A DNA stretch of 8,213 nt from an uncultured Clostridiaceae bacterium (GCA_949841235.1 CATKZA010000058.1:1-8213), one strand, 5' to 3'. Positions 1-6,098 are shown, counted from the first letter of the stretch. Notes: a model not told the origin generated them from the letters alone. Numbers and translations: made by a program.

Positions 1-219
1 GTTCAGATGGTGGTGAATTACCCGGCGCCAGAGGGAGAGGAAGCACTCTTTGATGATGTGAATAATGAATCCGAATTGGGGCTGAACAGTTCGGGCTATA
101 TTGCGAAAGAAGTTCTCCAGGCTGCCATCAGCAAGGACAAGAAAATGGAAGATATGGTAAAAGAGTGGAATGAAAAGTGGACGGCCGCACAGGAAAGCAA
201 AGGTGTGGAAGTGAAATAG
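1..219 (+). CDS. ABC transporter sugar-binding protein, C-terminal fragment (5' end outside window)
   Basis: The reading frame is open from base 1 to a TAG at 217-219, giving the last 72 residues of a protein whose start lies upstream. The fragment is hydrophilic and helical, with a C-terminal stretch rich in Lys, Glu and Trp (KEWNEKWTAAQES). This is typical of the last helices of family 1 extracellular solute-binding proteins of carbohydrate ABC transporters. The identification rests mainly on position: two CUT1-type permease genes follow at once on the same strand, the usual binding protein-permease-permease order. Given the downstream enzymes, the inferred ligand is beta-1,4-manno-oligosaccharide, and the full protein would be a surface lipoprotein. 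Signal peptide and ligand-binding residues are not visible because the N-terminal part is missing. An internal ATG at position 7 is not the true start, because no gene of this type is so short. Confidence 0.8.
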   Translation, partial: VQMVVNYPAPEGEEALFDDVNNESELGLNSSGYIAKEVLQAAISKDKKMEDMVKEWNEKWTAAQESKGVEVK

Positions 220-241
220 TTTTTTCGGAAACAGGGAAGGA

Positions 242-278
242 GGGGGCGCGTAAGCCCCCGAAAATCCCATTGATGGGA
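242..278 (+). promoter_or_regulatory. Two tandem hairpins between binding-protein and permease genes
   Basis: The first stem is GGGGGC (242-247) with GCCCCC (254-259) around a six-base loop. It is followed by GAAAA rather than a T tract, so it does not look like a Rho-independent terminator. The second is TCCCA (265-269) with TGGGA (274-278) around TTGA, and its 3' arm abuts the AAGGAG ribosome binding site (278-283) of the permease gene. A hairpin here is common in sugar ABC operons, where it protects the 3' end of the binding-protein message and lowers permease expression. That role is inferred here. Confidence 0.6.
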
Positions 279-292
279 AGGAGAGAAAACTT

Positions 293-1309
293 ATGGGAGA
301 GAGAAAGAAATCCAAGTTTGTAAAATGGATCGCTTCCGGAAAGGTGAATAAGAGGCTTTGCATTTTTACTTTTATGCTGATCCCTGTCGCGCTGCTGATC
401 GTATTTACATTTATTCCCTTCGTGAATATGGTTGGGTTTAGCTTTTATGACATGAAGTATCTGGGAGACAGGGAGTTTGTGGGACTGAAGAATTATGCGG
501 ACGTATTTTCCAGAGAAGATTGCTTTCAGGCACTAAAACTAAGCTTGTATTATATTGCGGCATCCTTTATCCAGTTGGCGCTGGCACTGTACTTTGCGTC
601 AGTACTCAGCTTCAAGACAAAGGGAGGCGGCATTTTTAAGGGGCTGATGTTTTTCCCGTACTTGGTATGCGGCATTGCAGTAGGATTTATCTTTAAGTTC
701 TTCTATACCAGGGGATTTGTGTTGGATACGGTGCTGCAGTGGTGCGGCTTCGATTTGGAAAATTTGCCATACTGGCTGAAAGATACCAGCATCAATAATA
801 TTTCCGTAGCGGCTACCTCCGTGTGGAGGTATATGGGGCAGAACATGGTGCTTTTCATCGGCGCAATCATGTCGGTGGATGCCTCTCTCTATGAGGCGGC
901 GGATATTGACGGAGCATCTGCATGGCACAAGTTCTGGTATATCATTTTCCCAAGCATCAAGACCATTATCGTGCTGAACCTGATTCTGGCGATTACCGGC
1001 TCCCTCAGCGTATTCGAGCCGCCATATGTCATTACCAATGGTGAGTTTGGCACAGGCACTTACTTCGTCATCATGGATCGGCTGGCCCATGCGAGCCAGA
1101 AGGTGGGCCTTGCGTCCGCTATGGCCATCGTGCTTCTGGTCATTATCCTGATAGCCACGGTATTGCAGAAAGTTGCCTTCAAATATTTCTTCGGAGATGG
1201 GGATGAGGAGGCCATTCGCACGGTAAGGAAGCGGAAGAAGCTGGAGAGGCAGAGGGCTATGGCCCAGGGGATGCAGTCGGATGCGGCGAAGGGAGGTGCA
1301 GGCATATGA
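293..1309 (+). CDS. Carbohydrate ABC transporter permease, MalF/UgpA type (CUT1)
   Basis: This is a 338-residue inner-membrane protein that would form one half of the translocation channel of a sugar importer. A basic cytoplasmic N-terminus (residues 1-21) is followed by a first membrane segment at about 23-46, with more hydrophobic segments near 84-106, 117-136, 186-194, 225-242 and 277-294. The cytoplasmic EAA loop that contacts the ATPase is clear at residues 201-220 (EAADIDGAS...FWYIIFP). A long first periplasmic loop and an extra N-terminal helix fit the MalF/UgpA class rather than MalG. The C-terminus carries an unusually basic tail of about 30 residues. AAGGAG at 278-283 lies 9 bases before the ATG. 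The stop overlaps the next start by ATGA. The substrate, taken from context, is beta-manno-oligosaccharides. Confidence 0.93.
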   Translation: MGERKKSKFVKWIASGKVNKRLCIFTFMLIPVALLIVFTFIPFVNMVGFSFYDMKYLGDREFVGLKNYADVFSREDCFQALKLSLYYIAASFIQLALALYFASVLSFKTKGGGIFKGLMFFPYLVCGIAVGFIFKFFYTRGFVLDTVLQWCGFDLENLPYWLKDTSINNISVAATSVWRYMGQNMVLFIGAIMSVDASLYEAADIDGASAWHKFWYIIFPSIKTIIVLNLILAITGSLSVFEPPYVITNGEFGTGTYFVIMDRLAHASQKVGLASAMAIVLLVIILIATVLQKVAFKYFFGDGDEEAIRTVRKRKKLERQRAMAQGMQSDAAKGGAGI

Positions 1310-2166
1310 CGACGGAAATCTATTGGACGAAGAAGGTGAGAAGGATCGTAGTCACGGTATTGAAATATCTCACGCTTTTGCTGGGAGGATTTATTGCGGT
1401 ATTGCCCATGGCGGTGTGCGTCATTACGGCCTTCAAGTCGCCGGAGGAATATGCCTCCTCCAATGTCATGGATCTGCCTAAGAGCTGGACGTATTTCGAT
1501 AATTTTGTCCAGGCATGGAAATCGGCAAATATGGGGCTGGCGTTCCGCAATTCTGCCATGATTCTGGTGGTGGTGCTGATTGGCTCTATCCTGACCGGCT
1601 CCATGCTGGCCTACGTGCTGGATCGCTTTAAGTTCTTTGGAAACGGGCTGATCCGCAATTTGTTCCTGGTGGCGTCCCTGCTCCCCGGCATCGCCATGCA
1701 GGTATCCGTATATCAGATTATGTACACGCTGGGATGGATCAACAGCCTGCCGGGATATATGGTGCTGATGTGCGGCACGGATGTCATTTCCATCTACATA
1801 TTCATTCAGTTCTTTGAGAATATCCCCAAATCTCTGGATGAGTCGGCGATTATGGATGGATGCACTTACTTTGGCGTGTTCTTCCGCATCCTGTTCCCGC
1901 TGCTAAAGCCGGCGATTGTGACGGTGATGATCTTGAAGGGCGTGAGCGTGTATAACGAATATTATATGGCCAATATGTATCTGCAAGATAAGAACAGGTA
2001 TGTCACGGTGGCCACGTCCCTGTTCAAGTTTACCGGGCCCATGGGCAGCCAGTACAACTATATCTGTGCCGGCGTGATTATTACCATGTTGCCCGCACTG
2101 ATTATCTTCATCCTGTGCCAGAAGCAGATTTACAGCGGTCTGACCCAGGGGGCAGTGAAGGGCTAG
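1306..2166 (+). CDS. Carbohydrate ABC transporter permease, MalG/UgpE type (CUT1)
   Basis: This is a 286-residue partner permease. The first membrane segment is at about residues 18-41, followed by a periplasmic stretch with the family pattern FKSPEEYASS...DLPKSWTYFDNF. Further membrane segments lie near 83-104, 116-134, 148-170, 201-212 and 253-271. The EAA-type loop is at residues 178-199 (DESAIMDGCTYFGVFF...P), with Gly at the conserved position (DG). Its ATG (1306) overlaps the TGA of the upstream permease, so the two are probably translationally coupled. GGGAGG at 1291-1296 gives a ribosome binding site 9 bases upstream. It would pair with the upstream permease to make the membrane channel. 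No ATPase gene follows, as is usual for CUT1 importers that share one MsmK/MsiK-type ATPase. Confidence 0.93.
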   Translation: MTTEIYWTKKVRRIVVTVLKYLTLLLGGFIAVLPMAVCVITAFKSPEEYASSNVMDLPKSWTYFDNFVQAWKSANMGLAFRNSAMILVVVLIGSILTGSMLAYVLDRFKFFGNGLIRNLFLVASLLPGIAMQVSVYQIMYTLGWINSLPGYMVLMCGTDVISIYIFIQFFENIPKSLDESAIMDGCTYFGVFFRILFPLLKPAIVTVMILKGVSVYNEYYMANMYLQDKNRYVTVATSLFKFTGPMGSQYNYICAGVIITMLPALIIFILCQKQIYSGLTQGAVKG

Positions 2167-2294
2167 GTATCATTGGGAGATTTGCGTGAAAAATTCGCAG
2201 AGTAAATGAAACTTTATTTGCAAATTTTTTTGTGCCTGTGGCATAGCGCATGCGTATTGAAGCGTGCGGGCTTATGGCGGAAATGGAGATTAAT
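2167..2294 (+). other. 128-bp spacer between permease and GH130 genes
   Basis: No gene is seen here. It contains a weak stem (TGCG 2183-2186 with CGCA 2196-2199), the 10-bp palindrome ATTTGCAAAT at 2216-2225 running into a seven-T tract (2225-2231), and CGCATGCG at 2247-2254. The T tract suggests pausing or partial termination between the transporter and enzyme genes, but the stems are too weak for a confident terminator call. I see no convincing promoter. Confidence 0.4.
2285..2288 (+). promoter_or_regulatory. Ribosome binding site deciding the GH130_2 start
   Basis: GGAG lies 6 bases before the ATG at 2295. The reading frame is open further upstream with an ATG at 2250, but that one has no purine-rich site at the right distance, and the extra 15 residues do not resemble the family. 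Confidence 0.6.
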
Positions 2295-3320
2295 ATGAGC
2301 GAAGTAAAAATCATCGGGGCAAATGTCCCGAATATGCCATGGCAGGAGAGGCCGGAGAAGGCGAAGGCCTGGATGCCGGTGTGGAGATATGAGGAAAATC
2401 CTGTGATTGACAGGAATCCGGCAGAGGGGATTGCGAGAATCTTCAACAGTGCGGTAATTCCCTACGAGGGTGCATTCATCGGCGTGTTCCGGGGGGAGCA
2501 GACCAACGGCGTGCCCTTTATCTATCTGGGGAGAAGCCGGGATGGCGTTCACTGGGAGTTTGACCGGGAGAAGATTGCCTTCAAGGACGAGGCGGGAAAT
2601 GACTTCATGCCGAAGTATGCCTACGATCCCCGTCTGGTGAAGGTGGAGGATGCCTACTATATCATTTGGTGCCAGGATTTCTACGGGGCATCTATTGGAA
2701 TGGCGAAGACCACGGATTTTAAGACTTTCATCCGCATGGAGAATCCATTTATTCCATTCAATAGGAATGCGGTGCTGTTTCCCAGGAAGGTGAATGACAA
2801 ATTCCTTCTTCTTTCCAGACCCAGCGACAGCGGGCATACCCCCTTCGGAGATATCTTCCTGTCGGAAAGTCCGGATATGGTGTACTGGGGCAGACACCGC
2901 CATGTGATGGGCGGCAGCGAGAACTGGTGGGAGAATGTGAAGATTGGCGGCGGTGCCGCCCCCATCGAGACCTCGGAGGGATGGCTTTTATTCTATCACG
3001 GGGTGACAGGGACTTGCAATGGATACGTGTACAGCATCGGCGGAGCCATTCTGGATATCGACAATCCTTCTGTGGTGAAATATCGCTGCAAGACCTTCCT
3101 GCTCACGCCGGAGGAGTGGTATGAGGAGAGAGGATTCGTGCCGAATGTCACATTCCCCTGCGCCACCATCCACGATGCAGAGAGCGGAAGGATTGCCATT
3201 TATTACGGCGCGGCGGATACCTATGTGGGGCTTGCCTTTGCCAAGGTGGAAGAAGTGGTGAAGTATATTAAGGAAAACAGCGAGGTATCTGTGACAGATA
3301 CAGAGATTGGAATCCGTTGA
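2295..3320 (+). CDS. GH130 beta-1,4-mannooligosaccharide phosphorylase (GH130_2-like)
   Basis: This is a 341-residue cytoplasmic enzyme of the five-bladed beta-propeller family GH130. It is expected to phosphorolyse beta-1,4-mannooligosaccharides from the non-reducing end, giving alpha-mannose 1-phosphate and a shortened chain (EC 2.4.1.319). Family marks include the N-terminal pattern NVPNMPWQERP and WRYEENPVIDR, NSAVIPYEGAFIGVFRGE (residues 51-68), and YDPRL at 110-114, whose Asp111 fits the family's catalytic proton donor. Blade-like repeats follow (FGDIFLSESPDMVYWG; GGGAAPIETSEGWLLFYHG at 218-236; IYYGAADTYVGLA near the end). Length and the N-terminus resemble R. albus RaMP2-type (subfamily 2) enzymes rather than the roughly 390-residue subfamily 1. 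Exact chain-length preference cannot be read from sequence. It is placed directly before the epimerase and a second GH130, which supports the mannan role. Confidence 0.9.
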   Translation: MSEVKIIGANVPNMPWQERPEKAKAWMPVWRYEENPVIDRNPAEGIARIFNSAVIPYEGAFIGVFRGEQTNGVPFIYLGRSRDGVHWEFDREKIAFKDEAGNDFMPKYAYDPRLVKVEDAYYIIWCQDFYGASIGMAKTTDFKTFIRMENPFIPFNRNAVLFPRKVNDKFLLLSRPSDSGHTPFGDIFLSESPDMVYWGRHRHVMGGSENWWENVKIGGGAAPIETSEGWLLFYHGVTGTCNGYVYSIGGAILDIDNPSVVKYRCKTFLLTPEEWYEERGFVPNVTFPCATIHDAESGRIAIYYGAADTYVGLAFAKVEEVVKYIKENSEVSVTDTEIGIR

Positions 3321-3365
3321 TTGGGCTGCGTTGCGACAGATGGAGAGTTTGGAATCTGCTGAATG
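3294..3365 (+). repeat. Degenerate tandem duplication of the GH130_2 gene's 3' end
   Basis: Bases 3294-3323 and 3336-3365 match at 24 of 30 positions by eye, offset by 42 bp (14 codons). Read in the same frame, the first copy gives TDTEIGIR-stop and the second TDGEFGIC-stop, so the stop codon is included in the duplication. GCGTTGC also recurs at 3328-3334 and 3365-3371. Looser echoes of TTGGAA occur near 3412 and 3429, close to the epimerase start. This accounts for much of the 113-bp gap between the two genes. Confidence 0.75.
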
Positions 3366-3422
3366 CGTTGCCTGTGGCGGCATCGTGTGAAAGTAGTGTG
3401 GATGAGATTGTTTGGAAGAGAA

Positions 3423-3427
3423 GAGGG
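3423..3427 (+). promoter_or_regulatory. Ribosome binding site deciding the epimerase start
   Basis: GAGGG lies 6 bases before the ATG at 3434. The frame is open back to a TTG at 3317, but the extra 39 residues are low in family likeness and overlap the duplicated segment. Starting at 3434 also puts the catalytic histidines at the numbering known for R. albus cellobiose 2-epimerase. Confidence 0.7.
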
Positions 3428-3433
3428 ATTGGA

Positions 3434-4615
3434 ATGTTTGTAGCAGAAATCAAAGAAGAATTGGAGAAAGGGCTGATTCCCTTTTGGCAGAAACTGCGGG
3501 ATGATACCCATGGTGGATTCTATGGGAAATTAAAGTTTGACTTGACATTGGATAAAAAAGCGGAAAAAGGATGCATCTTGAATAGCCGGATTCTCTGGTT
3601 TTTTGCCAACGCCTACCTGCTCTTGCGGCGGGAGGATTTGCTGGAGACGGCAAGGCATGCTTATGAATTTTTGCGGGAGCATTGCACGGACAGGGAGTTT
3701 GGCGGCGTCTATTGGTCACTGTCCTATGACGGGATGCCTCTGGACACTACCAAGCATACCTACAATCAGGCATTTGCCATCTATGCGCTATCTTCCTATT
3801 ATGATGCCTCCGGGGATGGGGATGCGCTGGAACTGGCTTGGGAGCTGTATGGCATCATAGAGGAGAAATGCAGGGATGAGTACGGATATCTGGAGGCCTT
3901 TGATCGGAGTTTCCGGCCGGAGGTGAACGACAAGCTTTCGGAAAACAACGTGATTGCGGAAAAGACGATGAATACGCTGCTTCATGTATTTGAAGCGTAT
4001 ACGGAATTATATCGGGTGACAAAGGAGGAGAAAGTGGCAGACAATCTCCGATGCATGCTGGATATCATGGCTGACAGGATATACAACGAGGAGGAGGGCA
4101 GGCAGGAAGTGTTCTTTGACAAGACCTGGCACTCTCTGATTGACTTGTATTCCTATGGCCATGATATCGAGACGGCATGGCTGGTGGACAGGGGATTGGA
4201 GGTTTTGGGTGATGAGGCGTATCGGAACAAGATGCAGCCCATTACCAAAGCGATTACCAGGAATATCTATGACCGGGCGTACATCAATCATTCTCTGGTG
4301 AATGAGGCGGAGAATGGCGTGGTGGATGCCACCAGAGTCTGGTGGGTGCAGGCGGAGGGCATCGTGGGATTTGTCAATGGATATCAGAAATCCCCGGAAT
4401 GCCGGGAATATCTGCGGGCGGCAGAGGATATCTGGTCATATGTCAAGGAGTATATCATCGACCATCGGGAGGGATCGGAGTGGTTCTGGTCGGTGGACGA
4501 GGAGGGGCATCCGGTGGAGAGGGCTATCGTGGAGCCGTGGAAATGCCCCTACCACAATGGCCGGATGTGCATAGAGGTCATTAAGAGAATGGGACAGGAT
4601 GGAGATATTGCCTGA
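3434..4615 (+). CDS. Cellobiose 2-epimerase (AGE superfamily; acts on mannobiose)
   Basis: This is a 393-residue cytoplasmic (alpha/alpha)6-barrel enzyme that reversibly epimerises the reducing-end sugar of beta-1,4 disaccharides (EC 5.1.3.11). In mannan catabolism it turns beta-1,4-mannobiose into mannosyl-glucose, the substrate of the GH130_1 enzyme encoded next. Visible marks are IPFWQKLRDDTHGGFYG (15-31), SRILWFFANAY (51-61), KHTYNQAFAIYALSSYY (107-123), EAFDRSF (154-160), SENN..AEKTMNTLLHVFEAYTELY, YGHDIETAWL (241-250), RVWWVQAE (301-308) and EPWKCPYHNGRMC (367-379). His184, His243 and His374 sit where the catalytic and binding histidines of the R. albus enzyme are, by my memory of that protein. 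Length is normal. The upstream gap is filled by a duplicated segment of the preceding gene. Only 27 bases separate it from the next gene, so the two are almost surely cotranscribed. Confidence 0.95.
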   Translation: MFVAEIKEELEKGLIPFWQKLRDDTHGGFYGKLKFDLTLDKKAEKGCILNSRILWFFANAYLLLRREDLLETARHAYEFLREHCTDREFGGVYWSLSYDGMPLDTTKHTYNQAFAIYALSSYYDASGDGDALELAWELYGIIEEKCRDEYGYLEAFDRSFRPEVNDKLSENNVIAEKTMNTLLHVFEAYTELYRVTKEEKVADNLRCMLDIMADRIYNEEEGRQEVFFDKTWHSLIDLYSYGHDIETAWLVDRGLEVLGDEAYRNKMQPITKAITRNIYDRAYINHSLVNEAENGVVDATRVWWVQAEGIVGFVNGYQKSPECREYLRAAEDIWSYVKEYIIDHREGSEWFWSVDEEGHPVERAIVEPWKCPYHNGRMCIEVIKRMGQDGDIA

Positions 4616-4642
4616 TAAAAATAGGCATAGGAGGATGGAGAG

Positions 4643-5818
4643 ATGTTGCATAGGCAGTATTTTGTAGAACAGGCGAAGGTGGAGAGGCTGGTTGCCAGGA
4701 AGAATCAGAAGAGTGATTTCTACAATGGAATTTATGATAGATATGAGCATCCCGTGTTGACGAGGGAATTTGCCCCGGTGCATTGGCGGTATGATCTGGA
4801 CGAGGAAGCGAATCCGTATTTCATGGAGCGTCTGGGCATCAATGCGGTGATGAATTCCGGTGCCATTTATCTGGATGGAAAATATCATCTGGTGGTGCGG
4901 GTGGAAGGAAATGACAGGAAGTCTTTCTTTGCGGTGGCAGAGAGCGAATCCGGGGTGGATGGGTTCCGTTTCTGGGACTATCCGGTACAACTGCCGGATA
5001 CCTGCCAGGGGGAGACCAATGTATATGACATGCGTCTGACACAGCATGAGGATGGATGGATTTACGGCGTGTTCTGCTCGGAGAGCAAGAATGAGGAAAG
5101 CAGTGACCTGTCTGCGGCAGTGGCACAGGCTGGCATCGTAAGGACGAAGGACTTAAGGCGCTGGGAGCGGCTGGACAATCTGACCACGCTCCGCTCCCCC
5201 CAGCAGAGGAATGTGGTGCTTCACCCGGAGTTTGTGGATGGGAAGTATGCCTTTTACACCAGACCCATGGATGGATTTATCGAGACGGGGAGTGGCGGCG
5301 GCATTGGCTTTGGCCTTTGTCGGGACATTGCCCACGGGGTCATTGACGAGGAAAAGATTATCAGCCAGCGGGTGTACCACACCCTTACCGAGGCGAAGAA
5401 TGGTGCGGGTGCCGTGCCGATTCGGGGAAAGAGATGCTGGATTCACATTTCCCACGGCGTGAGGAATACTGCGGCGGGGCTGCGCTACGTGCTGTATGCC
5501 TATGGCACGGATTTGGAGAAGCCGGATCAAGTGGTCGCAGAGCCTTCCGGGGTATTTCTGGTACCCTTTGGCCATGAGCGGGTGGGGGACGTGTCTAACG
5601 TGGTATTCACCAACGGCGCCATTGCCAGGGACAATGGGGACGTGTATATCTACTACGCATCCAGCGATACCAGGATGCATGTGGCGACCACTACCATTGA
5701 CAAGCTGGAGGATTACCTGTTCCACACACCGAAGGACCCCCTTCGCAGTGCGGACTGCGTGAAGCAGCGGTGCAGGATGATTGAGAGAAACTTGGCATTG
5801 CTGGAAGGTTTCTGCTGA
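4643..5818 (+). CDS. GH130 4-O-beta-D-mannosyl-D-glucose phosphorylase (GH130_1-like)
   Basis: This is a 391-residue cytoplasmic GH130 enzyme predicted to split beta-1,4-mannosyl-glucose with phosphate into alpha-mannose 1-phosphate and glucose (EC 2.4.1.281). It opens with the helical lead of subfamily 1 ([26 protein letters not shown]), then [17 protein letters not shown] (37-53), [25 protein letters not shown] (65-89) and [19 protein letters not shown] (126-144). Asp129 of the YDMR motif corresponds to the proposed proton donor (Asp131 in the Bacteroides fragilis enzyme, from memory). Later blades are [27 protein letters not shown] and [15 protein letters not shown], with a closing [13 protein letters not shown]. 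The length of about 390 residues separates it from the upstream 341-residue GH130. AGGAGG (4629-4634), 8 bases before the ATG, is the strongest ribosome binding site in the window. A structured non-coding region follows. Confidence 0.93.
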   Translation: MLHRQYFVEQAKVERLVARKNQKSDFYNGIYDRYEHPVLTREFAPVHWRYDLDEEANPYFMERLGINAVMNSGAIYLDGKYHLVVRVEGNDRKSFFAVAESESGVDGFRFWDYPVQLPDTCQGETNVYDMRLTQHEDGWIYGVFCSESKNEESSDLSAAVAQAGIVRTKDLRRWERLDNLTTLRSPQQRNVVLHPEFVDGKYAFYTRPMDGFIETGSGGGIGFGLCRDIAHGVIDEEKIISQRVYHTLTEAKNGAGAVPIRGKRCWIHISHGVRNTAAGLRYVLYAYGTDLEKPDQVVAEPSGVFLVPFGHERVGDVSNVVFTNGAIARDNGDVYIYYASSDTRMHVATTTIDKLEDYLFHTPKDPLRSADCVKQRCRMIERNLALLEGFC

Positions 5819-5915
5819 TGAATGATGTTGCTGTGGACGGCATAGCCGTTTCTAGAAATCGCTGTGAATAGTAACAGAGGAGTAACTGTTTAGCAGGATA
5901 TACTATGCGAGGATT

Positions 5916-5936
5916 TTTGACATGATTTTTGTCAAA
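5916..5936 (+). repeat. Inverted repeat TTTGACA / TGTCAAA
   Basis: The 7-bp arms at 5916-5922 and 5930-5936 are perfect, around the loop TGATTTT. The right arm overlaps by three bases the larger palindrome that follows, so the two hairpins are mutually exclusive or share edge bases. Confidence 0.6.
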
Positions 5937-5955
5937 TGTCTGCTAGCAGACATTT
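5934..5955 (+). repeat. 22-bp perfect palindrome
   Basis: AAATGTCTGC (5934-5943), then TA, then the exact reverse complement (5946-5955). It is followed by TAAAT and preceded by TTTTTG, so in RNA it would form a stem of about 9 bp with loop CTAG, flanked by A/T-rich sequence on both sides. It could be a bidirectional terminator after the GH130 gene, the operator of a dimeric repressor, or part of a mobile-derived repeat. Confidence 0.7.
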
Positions 5956-5985
5956 TAAATATGAGTTTTACGGCGCCATTTTGCG

Positions 5986-6004
5986 ACACAAACTTTGTTT
6001 GTGT
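5986..6004 (+). repeat. Hairpin ACACAAAC-TTT-GTTTGTGT
   Basis: Perfect 8-bp arms at 5986-5993 and 5997-6004 with a three-base loop, followed by TATTTTG. The low GC content makes a weak stem and the T run is interrupted, so this is at best a poor terminator. Confidence 0.55.
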
Positions 6005-6030
6005 TATTTTGTGCAAACTGTGTGCATATT

Positions 6031-6048
6031 CAGTGCTGATAAGCACTG
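6031..6048 (+). repeat. Hairpin CAGTGCT-GATA-AGCACTG
   Basis: Perfect 7-bp arms at 6031-6037 and 6042-6048 around a GATA loop, lying five bases before the next hairpin. Confidence 0.6.
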
Positions 6049-6052
6049 TTGC

Positions 6053-6084
6053 GTAACTATGAAGCCGTAAGGCTGAATAGTTAC
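6053..6084 (+). promoter_or_regulatory. Structured hairpin just upstream of the esterase ribosome binding site
   Basis: The outer stem GTAACTAT (6053-6060) pairs with ATAGTTAC (6077-6084). Next come GA (6061-6062) opposite GA (6075-6076), which could form tandem sheared G-A pairs. The inner stem AGCC (6063-6066) pairs with GGCT (6071-6074), capped by GTAA (6067-6070), a GNRA-type tetraloop. The helix ends two bases before AGAGGA, so folding could affect ribosome access or message stability. This fold looks selected as RNA, but no known riboswitch class is recognised. Confidence 0.55.
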
Positions 6085-6086
6085 AC

Positions 6087-6092
6087 AGAGGA
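6087..6092 (+). promoter_or_regulatory. Ribosome binding site deciding the esterase start
   Basis: AGAGGA lies 6 bases before the ATG at 6099. A TTG two codons earlier (6093) touches the site and is too close to be used. Confidence 0.7.
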
Positions 6093-6098
6093 TTGCAT

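Larger units (their letters stand above)
5866..6092 (+). repeat. Pair of imperfect direct repeats flanking the hairpin cluster
   Basis: GAATAGTAACAGAGGA at 5866-5881 recurs as GAATAGTTACACAGAGGA at 6075-6092, with one substitution and a two-base insertion, 209 bp apart. The coordinates given span both copies and the sequence between them. The second copy ends in AGAGGA, which is the esterase ribosome binding site. The first copy also has AGAGGAG but no start codon behind it. Each copy is preceded by a short hairpin built on GCCGT (5845-5849; 6065-6069). Confidence 0.55.
5819..6098 (+). other. 280-bp structured non-coding region before the esterase gene
   Basis: I see no credible gene on either strand. 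A minus-strand frame (6157-5903) exists but is made of the inverted repeats. The region is AT-richer than its neighbours and holds at least six inverted repeats, listed separately. These include a small ACGGC-ATA-GCCGT hairpin at 5837-5849 running into TTTCTAGAAA (5849-5858, a perfect palindrome). Similar 16-18 base sequences lie at 5866-5881 and 6075-6092. It could be a mobile-derived intergenic repeat (MITE-like), a terminator plus new promoter, or a structured leader RNA. The sequence does not decide between them. Confidence 0.6.

Noticed and set aside
2250..2294. Upstream ATG start for the GH130_2 gene
   Set aside because: The extra 15 residues do not look like the family, and a GGAG at the right distance supports ATG 2295.
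2214..2903. Long minus-strand open frames opposite the GH130 and other genes
   Set aside because: They are shadows of the plus-strand genes, with no family likeness or ribosome binding sites. All convincing genes lie on the plus strand.
3317..3433. Extension of the epimerase by 39 residues to a TTG overlapping the GH130 stop
   Set aside because: There is no suitable ribosome binding site for that start. A good one precedes ATG 3434, and the shorter protein aligns with the known N-terminus and histidine numbering of cellobiose 2-epimerase.
5837..5853. Terminator after the GH130_1 gene (ACGGC-ATA-GCCGT then TTTCT)
   Set aside because: The stem is only five pairs and the T run is short and interrupted, so it was recorded as a hairpin within the spacer and not as a terminator.
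5899..5904. TATACT as a -10 promoter box
   Set aside because: It is a good -10 match, but no -35-like hexamer or extended -10 TG was seen upstream. It remains possible for the esterase gene but is not supported enough to annotate.
5917..5922. TTGACA as a -35 promoter box
   Set aside because: It matches the consensus, but nothing like TATAAT lies 16-19 bases downstream, and it is already explained as an arm of an inverted repeat.
5819..6098. CRISPR array
   Set aside because: The repeats are inverted, unequal and irregularly spaced, with no regular repeat-spacer pattern.
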